A stretch of 64,000 nucleotides of DNA from Haemonchus contortus (Eukaryota > Nematoda > Chromadorea > Rhabditida > Trichostrongylidae): the NCBI GenBank assembly GCA_000469685.2, contig LS997566.1:20175045-20239044 (forward strand), written 5' to 3'. Made by a program: the position numbers and the translations under genes. Positions 23,472-35,299 of this stretch are shown here, one piece after another (position 1 is the first letter of the stretch; each line of letters begins with the position of its first letter). The notes below the pieces were generated by a model that ran no database searches, was not told the DNA's origin, and was given only the letters and a program-made list of their open reading frames with translations.

Positions 23472-24505
23472 CAACGACGGCAATAAATTTTCATGAATCT
23501 ATCTATTGACCTTCCTTGATCAACTCACTGCTGTCCTAGAAAGAGTGAAAGGACAGTGGAACATGGCTGATGCATTGGTGTAAAAAAATAAAATGTAATG
23601 TAAAATAAAAAAATATGGTGTAAAACCCTGGTATCACGGTAGGGTTAAATTCAGTAAAATAATTCACGACACGACACCATGGTTCTCAATTTCTCCATTC
23701 CTGCTGTTCTTTCAAGGATGAAAAGGTTCGCTTTCCTCCATGTGAAGGGTTTGCTTTGACGGTTTATAAAAGGAAAACGTCTCGCTCGCACTGAATTGTT
23801 CTCCAAGGAATAGGAATGAAGATGGAGTCTTTGGAACTGATCTCGCTTTGGGATGCGCCACCCGCATTTCACCTGTAAATCTCCAGTCACCTGTAAATAC
23901 AAAAGAATCTTCTAGCCTTATTAAGAAAATGGTGGCCAAAATTGTTCCTCAATAAAAATGTGAAGTCGTAGGACGCTCTATTTTTGTTTTCTCTGGAAGA
24001 ATTTTGAAAGGTCACCTAGTACTTGTGTCGGGCTACCAACGCACTTCATTCGAAGGCTACTATCGAACGATTTTGGGTGGAATTCGAAAGCGGGGTGCAT
24101 TCTAGAACGCGACTGAATGTAGTCAGATATAGTAGGTGCGGAAGAGACGTAAAGGTTAGTGGAGCACCATCACTGTTATGAGAATTCGCCACAAAAAGAA
24201 GTTTGGTGTCGTGAAGAGGTTACGCAGCAGAGTGGATTCAATAAATTGGTGAGATCAATGCTGTAATTCTTAAAAAATCGTCTCCACTGTGCAGGGAAAA
24301 TGAAGCTCATCTATCTGGATTAATGAGCTTTTGAAAAGCTGTTTGTAGGTTAGGAGATGTGCAAGGAGTACAGACATGGCCGGACAGACATTTTATCCTA
24401 ATACAACCTAACATTACTCTTCATTTTGTAGACAACCGCTCGCCTCTCGGCGATTCCTCATTTATGGAGGGCAATAAACACAATTATAATGTTTCTGTTC
24501 TAGAA

Positions 24506-24827
24506 ACATGAGGAACATAAAAAGAGAAAAAATCCAAGAAACGCTTCGAAATACAAATCGTCCGCAGTCAAGTATACACTGGAAATGCTGGAAGCAAATG
24601 CTCTGAGGAAAGTGAGGAGATTGAAACTACTCAAGAAGCAACCTAATTTAACGAACTTCATGGAAATCGAAAATTGGGTACGGGATTCTAGGAACTGCAT
24701 CCTCTTAAGGCCTGTCAAGCGTAGTGTCCTTAGACTTGTTTATGAGAACTCAAAAGAGTTGAGGCACGTTTCCGTTTATGCAAAGTACTTGGGGATCGAA
24801 GAGGACATCCACCCTTTCCAATTATAA
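24506..24827 (+). CDS. candidate terminal exon, unrecognised basic protein
   Basis: Opens directly after an acceptor TTTCTGTTCTAG and runs 106 codons to TAA. It begins KHEEHKKRKNPRNASKYK and continues with LEMLEANALRKVRRLKLL and NLTNFMEIENWVRDSR. It is basic, helix-prone and protein-like. It lies just outside the right edge of palindrome P1 and has no counterpart beyond the left edge, so it belongs to unique flank. Family unknown and upstream exons not found. Confidence 0.4.
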
Positions 24828-26955
24828 TTTTCATACGTCAAGTACGAACGAAAAACGGCGTTTAATATCGCAAGTGCATTCTCTTCCCTTGTGTTGAGGA
24901 CAGCGCTCACTAGCTAATACTCAGTTTTCATAGGCTCTCATTGTCAAGGAAAAATACTCTCATTGTCAAGAAAAAAAGTAATTATGAGTCCCTAGTAGAC
25001 GAGAATAGCAGGTCGTTGTACAGCAGGTTGAACATCATGTCAAGGAGTTATGACGTACTCACGATTCCAATAATAAAGTGTAAAGGCATGGTTCACTGTG
25101 CAAGAATTAATTATTGGAGAAGCCCTACAAAAGTAAAAATACGTGCGCAATTCCAGTCAACCACTAACCAGGTAGAAAGAACCTTGAAGTAGAAGTAAAG
25201 AGAGCTGTTTCCAAGGCTGTCTGAAGATGCGAGATTGGAAGAAAATATCTAACGGGAAGAGACCGAAAGTTTCCCAACGTGACGCTATCAACCACTTGCC
25301 TTTTATCGAAAAGCATTAGTAACACCATGTGGTCAGCAGAATCTGTCCACATTGGCTTTCCACAACACCTAGCATGAGTAGCAGTGAGCTGAGATAGAAT
25401 AAGGTGGTGGGGGATCAGCCACCGATAGAAATCTTGATTTCGACTTTTTTATAAGCTAGTTATGATTTCGCATATCAAATTAGCCGCCTGTGGTTTGATT
25501 GCATAGCCAATAGCCAGGGGTCTTCACAGCGGAATCAGAGTTCAAGAAGTACTTCAGAAGCTCAGAACAGCGTTTTCAAATGAGTTTGAATGAAATAGTC
25601 GATCTGTACAAACTTCTCCTTAACAGCTGAATCATTTCTTCAGAATCAACCTTCTACATTTGCTCCGTGCATGCGAATGAATCATCACAGGAACACTTTT
25701 CAGGAACCTGAAGAGCTCCAGTTGGCAAGTCATAACTGAGGGAGCATGGCTCAAAGGTTAACGGCAGCTTATACAGGCTAACATGGAGTTTGTACAAACA
25801 AGATCCACCGGACTTTGCGCCCAGCACTATTCCTCTGTCTGGTTAGGGGCGGGGCTGGGACAGATACGGCGGATAGTTTAGGGCGATAGCCACTTTTTCA
25901 GGCTGATATTTGAATAGTATAGAAGCGGAATGATATGATGTGGGATTGGAATTAGTAACACCTGAGAAAGGACGATAAGTAGCATCTTAGTAGAGGAGCT
26001 GCGGCAGCTTCGTCGGTAGGGAATGGAAGTTACTCGGCGAGGGATCGGAACTGATACAAGACGAATGAGTTCGACAAAACACGTTGAAAGGAAAGTGACA
26101 CAACGGGGACTGACTGCTGATAAAATTATTCCCAAAGGACAGCTTTACTAAAGAGGTCCCTAACAGATTTTATCATTTGTTACTAGTAGAAATCACCAGC
26201 TTCGCTTTTTGAGATATGATGATGATCGCGTCGTAAAGGGAACTTCCAAAGAATTTCTTTCAAATAACCCAAATCCCCTCCTGAAGGGTAAGGGGTGAAC
26301 TTCCCCAGAAAATGAATATTTCCGAACCAATACGAAATACAAAAACTACGACGACCACGAAAAAATGAGAGCCTTACCGATTCGAGATAGGTCTTTTTCG
26401 CTTTGAAGTGATTCAGTGATTAGTTATTGCAATCGTAAAGCCAGATATTAAGGAAATGTCCCCTTCAAAGTACACCACAGTCGAAAAGACTGCCTTAAGG
26501 AATGGAACAATTTGTCACGAAGACACATCGGTCTGACCGCTCACTCAGAAGATGGATACGCACTTCCTAATGAAGGAGAGATCTATCGAGACTATTCACG
26601 CATGACATCAAAATTGACGAGTTTCTCATGCAAGGTGACATTCACAACTTTATTATATTTCACATGGATTAGAGGAATTTAGCAAAAAGGGGTGCGTCAA
26701 TCAGACACCTTCCTCTCTCTTATTTGTCAGTATTGGAGCTGTTCTCATTTTCCAAGGTAACGGACGCGAAAGTTTACAGTATGACCACCTTCGATTGTGA
26801 TTTCGTTGGAGCCATCTAGAACCATTATAATCTGGGTAATGATCCCAAATATGAGAAATTCTGACTCTACACAGTTGTGTGGGGAGAACAAATTCTTAGG
26901 TTAAACGTGGAAGGCTTTCAATTCTCAGTGGAGCGATACTTATAGAGAAGATCGA
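24828..26955. other. no supported gene
   Basis: Short frames only. 25,083-25,105 (AAAGGCATGGTTCACTGTG) is a faint relic of a family A MITE end. Confidence 0.4.
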
Positions 26956-27188
26956 GGGGCAATAGGACGGTTTTGTGTAACAGATCCGCCACATGCGGAT
27001 TCGCCTCATCATAACAGTTCTAGCGTTCTGTACAGCCCAATCGCTATGCGATTATTACTTTTGGCATGATTCTAGTGTTAGTTCTATAGTTTCCGCGTTT
27101 CTTATTTGCTGCTGCATTCTGCTACATTCCTTCGCGCGACGTCTCTCTCGCAGCAACGCGACAATTTCTTTCCTATTGCACCACCCCC
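26956..27188 (-). mobile_element. family B MITE (~233 bp, diverged)
   Basis: Starts GGGGCAATAGGACGG and ends with the complement of GGGGGTGGTGCAATAGGAA. It shares the interior with copies at 28.1, 31.4 and 50.8 kb (TCCGCCACATGCGG, CTATGCGATT, TTCCTTCGCGCGACGT). No clear target duplication is visible. Non-coding. Confidence 0.75.
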
Positions 27189-28008
27189 TTTTTTATAATC
27201 GCCTACCCCTATAATTGGAACACGAACCGCTAAATATTCCCTCGTCGTCTCCCATAAATACTCAATCCAGGTGGAATTGAAAACAACAAATTCCCAAACA
27301 AGATGATTAGCTGAAGATTCTGTAAGTTTTTCGGAGAGTTCGAGAATGGGAGCTTTTCGACGAGTTCAAGAATGGGGAAAAAAGCAACGTTAATTATAAG
27401 AGCAACCCCGCCCCCTTCCTCTCTTCTGTGGTAGTGAATATATCAACACACATTTAACATTTAATAAATGGGTTTAAGCTGTAGGGATAAAAGGAGTGGA
27501 TGGGGCGACACATGTTAGAGAACAGGAAAGTTGGACAATGAAGGAAAATTGGGGTTTATTGGGGAGCAAGAGCTATCTTGGAACGAAATGCCATTAGTTG
27601 TTAATTAAGTTAGCATAAAACCATGAGACGACGAGCATTCGCCTTCCCAAAGACGGAGTGGAGTCATGATGGACTTTCTTTCATGTCATTTCCACCACGG
27701 ATAGCTAGCTATTGAATTGCCAATCTTCGGTCTGATTATGTGGAAAAAAGCACAGGGGAAGGGAACGGGAAGAATTGAGACACCGTAATTTGAAACGTTG
27801 CAAACATCTGGAAAGAAGGACACTTTAAGTCCATTAGAAATGTGGTACGGCTAGGAAAACTATTGACTTTTTTCGGTATTTTCGCATTGCATTCAACAAA
27901 AAACAGTGGAACTCTTGAGACATTATTTCGCCCATTTACTAGCCAAACATGTCGATGGGTACGTTATGTCAGTTTTGCCGAGACACCAGATTCTTTTACA
28001 TTGGAGCA
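27189..28008. other. no supported gene
   Basis: One 60-codon frame (27,842-28,024) without recognisable features; otherwise AT-rich spacer. Confidence 0.4.
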
Positions 28009-28446
28009 GAGCTGGTATCGCTAATCCGATCATATAGCTTTTTTAAAGTCTGGAATTGGCTCCGAGATGTAATGCTGCTTCTACCCTGAAGAAATTCGGG
28101 TGTGGTGCAGTAGGAACGAAATTGTCGTGCTGCGGCGAGGGAGACGCCGCGCGCGGAGGAATTTCGCAGAATGCGGAAGCAAGTATGAAATACGGAAACT
28201 AAAGAACCAACAGTAGAATCATGCCGAAAGTAATAATCGCGTAGCGATTGAGCTGTACGAGAACGCTACATAGAACTGTTATAGTGAGGCAAATGGCCCG
28301 CGACAGCCGCGTGCGGCGAATCGATTGATTACACAAAACAGTTCCGTTGCCCGTCTCCTGAGCTGGTATCGCCAATCCGACCATATGACTTTTTCAAAGG
28401 TCTGAAATTGGGTCGATGTGGTGCTGCTTCTACCCTGAAGAAATTT
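28009..28446. repeat. direct repeat of about 88 bp flanking a MITE
   Basis: The block GAGCTGGTATCGC...CTGAAGAAATT occurs at 28,009-28,097 and again, diverged, at 28,360-28,446, with a family B MITE exactly between. Either the MITE plus one flank was tandemly duplicated and one MITE copy lost, or the repair of the insertion duplicated the flank. Confidence 0.7.
28098..28358 (+). mobile_element. family B MITE (~261 bp)
   Basis: Starts GGGTGTGGTGCAGTAGGAAC and ends GTTGCCCGTCTCC, matching the 50.8 kb copy in the same orientation (GGAGGAAT, GCGATTGAGCTGTACG, GCCGCGTGCGGCGAATCGAT). It has no 9-bp target duplication; its flanks are the 88-bp direct repeat instead. Confidence 0.8.
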
Positions 28447-28449
28447 CAG

Positions 28450-28509
28450 TGCCCGAGATAGTGCCGATGCTAATCAAACTTTCAAACAGCGTTACAGTTC
28501 AGATAAACA
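28450..28509 (+). CDS. candidate internal exon, unrecognised
   Basis: Lies between acceptor GAAGAAATTTCAG and donor AACA|GTAAGCC and reads PEIVPMLIKLSNSVTVQIN in one frame. A possible next exon near 28,564 would continue KLRRHCQLRRDTDTCNW. The acceptor lies in the second copy of the flanking direct repeat; the first copy has lost it. Family unknown. Confidence 0.28.
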
Positions 28510-29161
28510 GTAAGCCTACTATAACCCCATACCGCCATCTTCATTCCAATTCTGTGAACAATTTTCGAGAGTTGAGACGTCACTGTCAATTACGACGCGA
28601 TACCGATACCTGCAACTGGCCCAGCACCTCACAACCCACGTAACCACGAAGATCGCCTAAAAAGCTGTTTTCTCATTAGTGACATTAAGCAAAAGATTTG
28701 GTTAATAGCTGAGGAACGTGGACGGGACTTTTAAAAGACCATTATAGCCCTCGCGTTCACACTTACTTCCGAGTCGTTATTGAAGAGCTTTTCAAAGCGG
28801 GTAAAGGGGATTGCTCTATCTTTCCCTCATTGATAAAGTGGGCGTGGGAGCAAAAGATACTGAAGGACGAGGTTCTCACGAGCAACTCGAGGGGGGGAAC
28901 CTATTCTGGGGTTCAACAGTTGAACTGCAGACGAACGGGCATGACAGAATTCGATAAAAACTATTTCACGCAGTGGGAGCAGTCGTGTTCACAATAATGT
29001 CTCACCTACTTCTATCAATTCTTCTGTAAAGCCAACTGAGAAGCTGGCATCATGCTTGAGATTAGGCACATGCATTTTAGAGTTGTAGAAATCGCCCATA
29101 GGACTGAGAGTTTCACTTCAAAGATGGAGCATTCTCCGGGTGAGGACTCTGTGAAGGCACA

Positions 29162-29413
29162 ATGATTCCAGACAGCTTAGCAACTCTTGAATTAAAGACT
29201 GTTCGTAAATCAAAAATTTTGATTTGCCTGTCGTTCTTCTTTGAACAGGGAGTATTGCTTTCTCAGTACTCCGCTCCTTCCGTTCTCAATATTACATCCA
29301 AAGGACGAAAATTTTCTTCCATATGGAGCGACAACCGGAGTGTGTCCGCTAATCACGGCCGCAACGTCAGAAGAAGGAAAGAAATGGGTCACATGAAGAC
29401 TTCTTTCGTTTGA
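29162..29413 (+). CDS. candidate small two-exon gene, unrecognised
   Basis: ATG at 29,162 begins MIPDSLATLELKT. A 48-nt segment, GTTCGTAAATC...CTTTGAACAG, then has the length and borders of a typical nematode intron and is phase 0. The following exon reads GVLLSQYSAPSVLNITSKG, then a basic tail ending RRRKEMGHMKTSFV before TGA. The frame is also open without splicing (83 codons). No domain recognised. Confidence 0.35.
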   Translation: MIPDSLATLELKTVRKSKILICLSFFFEQGVLLSQYSAPSVLNITSKGRKFSSIWSDNRSVSANHGRNVRRRKEMGHMKTSFV

Positions 29414-29870
29414 AAGTGATGGAATGAAAGTGCCTGTAGCTAACCCTGCATCATAAAACATTTCATAATCAGGTGCGAAGTTCTATCGATGACCCATCGT
29501 TCATTTCCCTTCATATCTGACCTATTCGCCAATCCCGAGGTGGTTCTGACCGAAATTACACAAGGCAGTCTCCGAATGCACATTTATTCCAATCAATGCT
29601 GTTGTCTATAAATTTGTGGTTTTTATGTGTCAATGACCACATGTTCCCTAACTAAACGGCTCTGCGATGCGATTTCATTTATTCCGCAATTGTCCCATCA
29701 TTCGCTTGCTCCATTTCCCGGCTCGTAAGCAAGTGTAATCTCGTCCACTCCATTGTATTCAAATATTTAGAGCTTCCAATTTCTCACTCCCAGTATCATC
29801 CTTCTCATTCCATCTGTCCTCTTTCCCTTTCTCTTACACAATCCATACCACTTTCATATTCACGTTACAA
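29414..29870. other. no supported gene
   Basis: Pyrimidine-rich in its second half (29,750-29,860), which could be promoter or 5' leader for the next candidate gene. Nothing firm. Confidence 0.4.
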
Positions 29871-30301
29871 ATGGATGAAGTATTCGATTATGAGCAGGAC
29901 TATATGCAACCCCCTACTCTTCCGTCAATTTTCAAATACTTTCTTGATGCTAGCCGTAATTATGTGTAGTGTTCTGTAAAATGCCCGAACTAAATTCCAC
30001 AAGACAGATGTCACTACTAAAGACGACGATTTGGTATACATTCATTTTTCACTGCTTTTTTCTCCCCTTTCCTGGGTTCATACTTCGCGGACTCATGGTT
30101 AGTCCATTGCGCCCCCCTACCATTTCTACATCTTCATTGCAGTCGAGTTTCACATATTACCCAATCTATGCGGCTAGGCTTCTTGTCAGCCTGTCGGAAA
30201 CCTCCGAGGAAATAGCGTAAGTGTAAAACAGCTTTTGAATCGTTCTCCACTAAGCACCTTCTAGTACACTAGCTATCTACTTCCGCATGACTTCCTCCTA
30301 A
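29871..30301 (+). CDS. candidate small three-exon gene, unrecognised
   Basis: Exon 1 (29,871-29,963) starts MDEVFDYEQDYMQPPTLPS. Exon 2 (30,143-30,216) follows a strong acceptor CATCTTCATTGCAG, reads SSFTYYPIYAARLLVSLSE and ends at a good donor (GC|GTAAGTG). Exon 3 (30,265-30,301) follows a 48-nt intron and ends ATLAIYFRMTSS then TAA. Phases agree throughout (0, then 2/1), giving about 67 residues. The exon 1 donor (TAT|GTGTAG) is the weakest point. Acidic, Tyr-rich N terminus; family unknown. Confidence 0.42.
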
Positions 30302-31351
30302 TCCCATAATCTAGGGCTTTAATTTCGGCGCACATTCACGCAAAGGTACAGTTTAAGATATTTTGAGGTACTTCACTCAAGTGAAACACTCAAACTTGTA
30401 GTGCAGAATAGTAGAGGCGGCTGAGAAAGCGAAAAAGGATATGAGTGTAAGACTACAAAAAAGTAATAAGGAAGGGATTGTGCTAGGTTTTGACCACTGA
30501 AGAGCCATTGAAGGGGGGAGGGAGGAGTGTGACGGTATGATGAAATGCGATGAACGATTCAATCGCTTTCGTCGTGAGACCCCAAGAAAACCCAAGAGGG
30601 TCATATCGCTTCTTAGTCACGACGTGTGAAGTGAAGAGGAAGATCGTGATAGCTCTTCTCACCATCAGCAATAACAAATTTGCTGCAGATCTGCCTGCAG
30701 AGGAGTAGAGTAGAATGAAGAGCGGTCAAGTTTATCTTCTCGGTAGAAAGAGAACCTAGAAAACAAACGGCAAAGCGGTGAGCTGAAGAAGATTCCTCAC
30801 TCTAAGCGCACTTCAGCAGCAAAGATGCACTCGATGTTGTTTCCAAATCTGGAGAAAATAATTTGACTCCATAACCCACCATTCGAATGTGATTGTTTCG
30901 AAATTGCAGATATGCGCCGCACGCGGCTTGTGCTGCATGACCTAATCTGGTTGACGAAAGAATAGATCGTTCTCCTTTCAAAGGATTTTTGACAAGTTGT
31001 TAGTTCGTACAGTTGCCTAATGAGCTGTTTACAGTGAGCAAGGATGCTAAAATTTGCCACCCAGTGAACACTTTTATAGTATCGGCTATAGGATGCTGAT
31101 AAACAGTTCTCTTTAGCTGAAAGCCAAACTCTGAGGTCGACTGTAAGCGAATGCAAGAGATAAATCGAAAAATTCGAGGCAGTCAACAAGAATCTCTCTA
31201 CTTACTTGTTTGACGGGGATGATTCAAGAGGTTTGGCGTGTGGGTACCGTGATTTCCTTTCGCTCGTGATAAACTTCAACGTTGGTCCATTGGGGTCTCT
31301 CTACTTTGGGGTCATAGAGCAAGTCATTGACAGAGCTTTCTTCAGACAGTG
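30302..31351. other. no supported gene
   Basis: A diverged one-ended family A terminus at 30,341 (CAAAGGTACAGTTTAAGAT). A 130-codon minus-strand frame at 30,797-31,189 shows no recognisable domain. Confidence 0.4.
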
Positions 31352-32034
31352 TGAAGGCACAGTTTACGATAAAAATGGTGTCTGAGTTCTCGGCAGACGG
31401 GCAGTAGGAACCATTTCGCCTAATCGATCCGCCGCACGCGGCTGTCGCGGACCACTCGTTCGCCGTTATTACGGCTCTAGCGTTCTTCGTACAGCTCGAT
31501 CGATATGCGATCCCTATTTTACGCATGATTCTACTACTAGTTCCTTTGTTCATGTATTGCTTACCTGCTGCTACCTTCTGCTATATTCCTTCGCGCGCGA
31601 CGTCCCTCTTGCCGCGACGCGACAATTTTGTTCCTACTTCACCACACCCCTGAGTTCTCCCATTGGGAACACCCAGTAATACGAGGGTAACAGGAAGGAC
31701 GCCTCGGGTTCAAAAACTCAACAGCTGGGGCACAATGGGAGCTCCGTTACCGAATCGCCCGAGGACCCCGTCCCTCGTCCGATGTCACGTCAGACGAGGA
31801 AGTGTCAACCACCTTAGGTGCTCTGACACCGGACCGCAGAGTGCAGAGATCGCGCTAGAGGAGGGGATTCGGGGTCGGGGGAGATAATTAACTCGTGTCC
31901 CCCTTGTATTTCTTTTTATACATCGTTTTTTGCGCTTTGTTCATTATTTTTGCACTATTCTAGACTGTAGCTTTCATTATCCGTCAGAAACCGGGTGCCC
32001 AAAGTTATCGTGGACTGTGCCTTTGACTTTCTGT
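31352..32034. mobile_element. family A MITE interrupted by a family B MITE
   Basis: The left end GAAGGCACAGTTTACGAT and right end TTATCGTGGACTGTGCCTTTG are inverted. The interior shares GTCTGACGTGACATCG (inverted) with the 2.8-3.3 kb element. A family B element is nested at 31,392-31,650. Confidence 0.75.
31383..31659 (-). mobile_element. family B MITE nested in a family A MITE, with 9-bp target duplication
   Basis: The element 31,392-31,650 (259 bp) starts GGCAGACGGGCAGTAGGAAC and ends with the complement of GGGGTGTGGTGAAGTAGGAA. A perfect 9-bp target duplication TGAGTTCTC lies at 31,383-31,391 and 31,651-31,659. It shows that family B moved after this family A copy was in place. Confidence 0.88.
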
Positions 32035-32289
32035 CTCCTCGTGGGGATATCCGTGCGTGCTTTTTTAGAAGGTCTCGGATGAGGTTGATATTTGGCAACT
32101 CGGCTGAGCCTGGCAAGTCACTCGTGTCTACCTATTATATTACATAGCTTGTCCCATGAGTTGGGTGGTATTTTTTCCCTGTAGGCGAAATTTTTCTTGT
32201 TAAACCATACTGATATCCAACAATATATATATGCCACAGAGGAGGAATTTTCCCTCACAAGTAGGTACGTACCGCTTGCTATTTTTCAG

Positions 32290-32648
32290 CACAACACAGT
32301 GGACGGTGCCGGCACCTTCGCCAACACGCAAATGGTCATGAACATCGATTCGAACGAATACAAGACAACATGAATTGGATGTTTGCGTGGGAGAAGATGT
32401 TGCCTATACCCAGCTCGAACGATTCTCGTTGCCTTCGCAACAACATCAAGCCGAAGAATGAGAAGCTGAAAACGTTCTATGTCGACTCTTCTTTGAGAAC
32501 AACACCTCCTAAAATGTCATCATCGGTGGTTTGGTCTCAGATTGAAGATTGGTTCAGAAAAATAACTGAAGAGCTTAGCAGCAGGACCGGCAGAATAAGC
32601 AGGGGGAAATCTGTTCGAGCTCATCCTGTTTCTGCTTCTCAGTTTTAG
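32290..32648 (+). CDS. candidate terminal exon, unrecognised
   Basis: Follows a strong acceptor TTGCTATTTTTCAG. One frame is open for about 119 codons to TAG, with QDNMNWMFAWEKMLPIPSS and SQIEDWFRKITEELSSR in it. A competing frame ends early at 32,371 (HNTVDGAGTFANTQMVM...). The exon lies just upstream of an RTE relic but does not match RTE segments I recognise. The frame choice is uncertain. Confidence 0.32.
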
Positions 32649-32739
32649 AAGCGTATACGATAGCATTAGACTTGAGAGTCACCTGGTAGACACTTCCACG
32701 ATGAAAAAGATCCTATCATCTCCGATCGAAGCTTTTTAA

Positions 32740-34360
32740 TGTGTAGAGAAGGCTTCATGGCGGTCATCACTGGGGAACCTTGGAAGTTCGCGGGGAAATT
32801 CCGTTATTGGCAGATTAATGAAGAGCACAACTGGCTAGTCGAATACCTTCACTATAGGCGAAGAGTCTACAAGTTGCCAAAGACTTCTCTGAAATCTCTC
32901 GAGATGATACAGCAGCATGGAACTGCTATGCAGAGGATCGACTAGGGAAACTGGAAGCAAATAAGAGCAGCAGTTCTAGCCTAGACCGCCGAGAATGGAA
33001 AGCGCATTCGCAAAGTTCGTCGTAACCCCGCCATTGACAAGACTAAGATGACTTCCCTCCATCATTAGATGGATCGGTTACCGCACTCGAAGGGCGATGG
33101 AGAAGGCCAGACTTGTACTCGGATCTCTCGACAGCAATGCCTATCTGCTCAGCTACCACCTTAGGCACAATGGATACTTTGTTGCATCAGTTTCCCCTTC
33201 CGAAACTCGACGTGCCACACAGCGACATGCGATGAAGAGTGCATGGCACTATGTCAGGATGAAATCAAACCGAATCATCCACCTATCGCCAAATGTATCC
33301 ACTGTTGTAATCTACAAACCTTTCGCACACGTCATACTTGTCAGGAGACAGCCGAAAAGCAAGGTTTCGCAGAGTCTAATCAATCACATCCACACTGTTG
33401 CAAGACTCATTGAGTAACGCCTCAATGGAGGAAGCGCTACGGTAGTTGAAGAATTGGACAACCAGAAATCCCCCTTAATATGTAAAGATGAATCGTCAAA
33501 TCCAAAACAGCTTCACGACCAGGATTACACCATTCCATAACCAAGTCTTCGTCAACGTGGAGGGAGGAGCTCGGCAGGGCAATACTATTTCGTCCAAGCT
33601 CTTCAGAGCCGTTCCTGATAAAACCATATGTTGTTTGGAGTGAGACGACTTTGGATATAGGGTAGATGGCCACCGGGTTCAGGCTATTTGTGACCAGCAT
33701 TGGTTCCGCCTGCCGTTCCGCTTTTGCAAACCCGATGAACTCGGGTTTGTAAAAGACCTGAATGCTTATTCACGCTGAACGAAATGAATTATTTTGAACG
33801 CTCTTGCTAGGTATATCTAGATGGAGAACAAGACGAGATCAACACGATCAACGGCCATAGCTTCGAAGCTGAGCAGAAGGAAACGCGCGGCTGCGGGAGA
33901 ATCCTTGCAGTCCCTCTGGCCCTATCGTGTGCCTGAGAGGCTTGACTCTACGAAAGCAGCATGAACATGAAGTCAGCGCCATTCGATGCTGAAGTTGATT
34001 TGCTGTTGCGCTATTGAAAGTGCGATGCTCGGAATTCCCCTAAACAAGTGCAGAAGGTCATCTCTCTCCGTCATCGAGCGGAGATCAGGGATGCCGTTGA
34101 ATACGCCAAGGAATCGAATATTAGGTGGGCCGGACACTTCACTCGATACAGTGATGACAGTTGCACCAGGGCGGTTACTGAATGGATCTCTCGGGACGTC
34201 ATGCGAACACCAGGATGGACGTAAACAGAATTCTTCACGAAAGCTTTGAATGAAGGGAATGCGATTCCCTGGATCTCTCAGGTTCGTGACAGCTGCAAGT
34301 TTAGAGTTTAGTGGCGTCCGCTCGAGGAAATCGATGATCAGCGGGACACAGGTGATCAGT
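32740..34360 (+). pseudogene. degenerate RTE non-LTR retrotransposon (RT and C-terminal region)
   Basis: With frameshifts and stops the plus strand reads RTE landmarks in order: a linker (LVEYLHY..., RRNPAIDKTKMTSL), INHIHTVARLIE (start of the RT catalytic region), FTTRITPFHNQVFVNVEGG followed by ARQGNTISSKLF (RT motif B), and the C-terminal block IRWAGHFTRYSDD then TRAVTEWISRDV, ending WRPLEEIDDQRDTGD near 34,355. The expected FADD catalytic box is not readable. RTE elements encode an APE endonuclease and reverse transcriptase; the endonuclease part is missing here. The last 300 bp form the outer end of palindrome P2. Confidence 0.8.
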
Positions 34361-34469
34361 TCCACTCAGTGGTCATCTATGATCCCATCATACAACACAT
34401 GCGAAATTGTCAAGTTTCCACTATTAATGCAATACTCTACTTGCTTGTCAATGGTGAGGATCCGCTTAC

Positions 34470-34639
34470 GGTAATCGGGAGATGAGAACCTTTGATCTTC
34501 GATTTCTGGTCCGTATCATTTCTAAAATGTACCAGAAGTGAAAGTGTCGCCCTCGATTAAAATATGGCGCGTTCCATATCAGGTAGCCGTACGCATCTGG
34601 AAACGGCCGCTCCTTGAGGAGTGCTCGGGTTCCCAGACT
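34470..34639 (-). CDS. candidate internal exon, left-arm copy
   Basis: Mirror of 42,456-42,625. On the minus strand it reads KERPFPDAYGYLIWNAPYF, then GRHFHFWYILEMIRTRN, ending at a donor (CC|GTAAGC). The aromatic-rich sequence looks like protein but no family was recognised. It might be part of an old transposon. Coordinates derive from symmetry with the right arm. Confidence 0.28.
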
Positions 34640-35299
34640 CTACTCTATAAGCAGGTCAGCAGTTACAGCACGTGTTATTGAAGTCTTTGTTTCTGCTGTC
34701 GAGCTTGCTCGCTCTGCTATTGGAGAACAGCAAGAAACTGAGCCACTCAAGGTGGTATACTCCTCGATGTGGCTGGAGCGTTATTCAGCACGTCCTGTTA
34801 CTCCGAATGCTTTTGCGGCTGATGTGATCTCCCTGATCGCCAGTGCTGTAGCTCGGAGAACAAGTACTACAGAGTGTACATAGACTTTGAGGCTTTATTT
34901 TCGAGTAGACCCATCATTGAAGGTAACGACAACAGCCTGTTGTTATCACTTGATAACGTTTGTTAGTACCATTCAACGCTTTAGTTGCCTATCAGGTAAA
35001 TATTTGATGGGATTATTTTTGAGATGTAGAACAACAGATCGGAACTTCTAATTAAAAAAATTTGCATCCTCACAGCTTAATACCACTTGCACTGCCCTGT
35101 AATTCCTGTGTTAAATTTTGTGTAAAGAGAAGTATCAGTTGCTCCGAAAATGAGTTAGCCGATCATTACAATTTTGTTATAAGAGTGAGGGAAACCGTGC
35201 GGTTCGACTGGAAATGTATAAGGAGAAAATAAATCACGTGCCCCCCCCCTACACATTGGGAGATTGCGGAGGAAAAGAGAAGACTTGCTGTAAGCCGAT

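Larger units (their letters stand above)
19141..24463. repeat. large palindrome P1 (inverted duplication)
   Basis: The left arm, about 19,141-22,074, reappears inverted at about 22,242-24,463. Paired positions near the centre sum to 44,316. Arm-specific differences are a 472-bp MITE at 19,198-19,669 present only on the left, a block of about 270 bp at 20,178-20,446 present only on the left, a nonsense mutation only in the right CAP copy, and a core deletion only in the left arm. The spacer is about 167 bp. The arms hold head-to-head CAP pseudogenes. Confidence 0.92.

Noticed and set aside
33973..34365. 130-codon minus-strand frame
   Set aside because: Antisense of the RTE C-terminal block, which is readable as RTE protein on the plus strand; the same applies to its mirror at 42,730-43,068.
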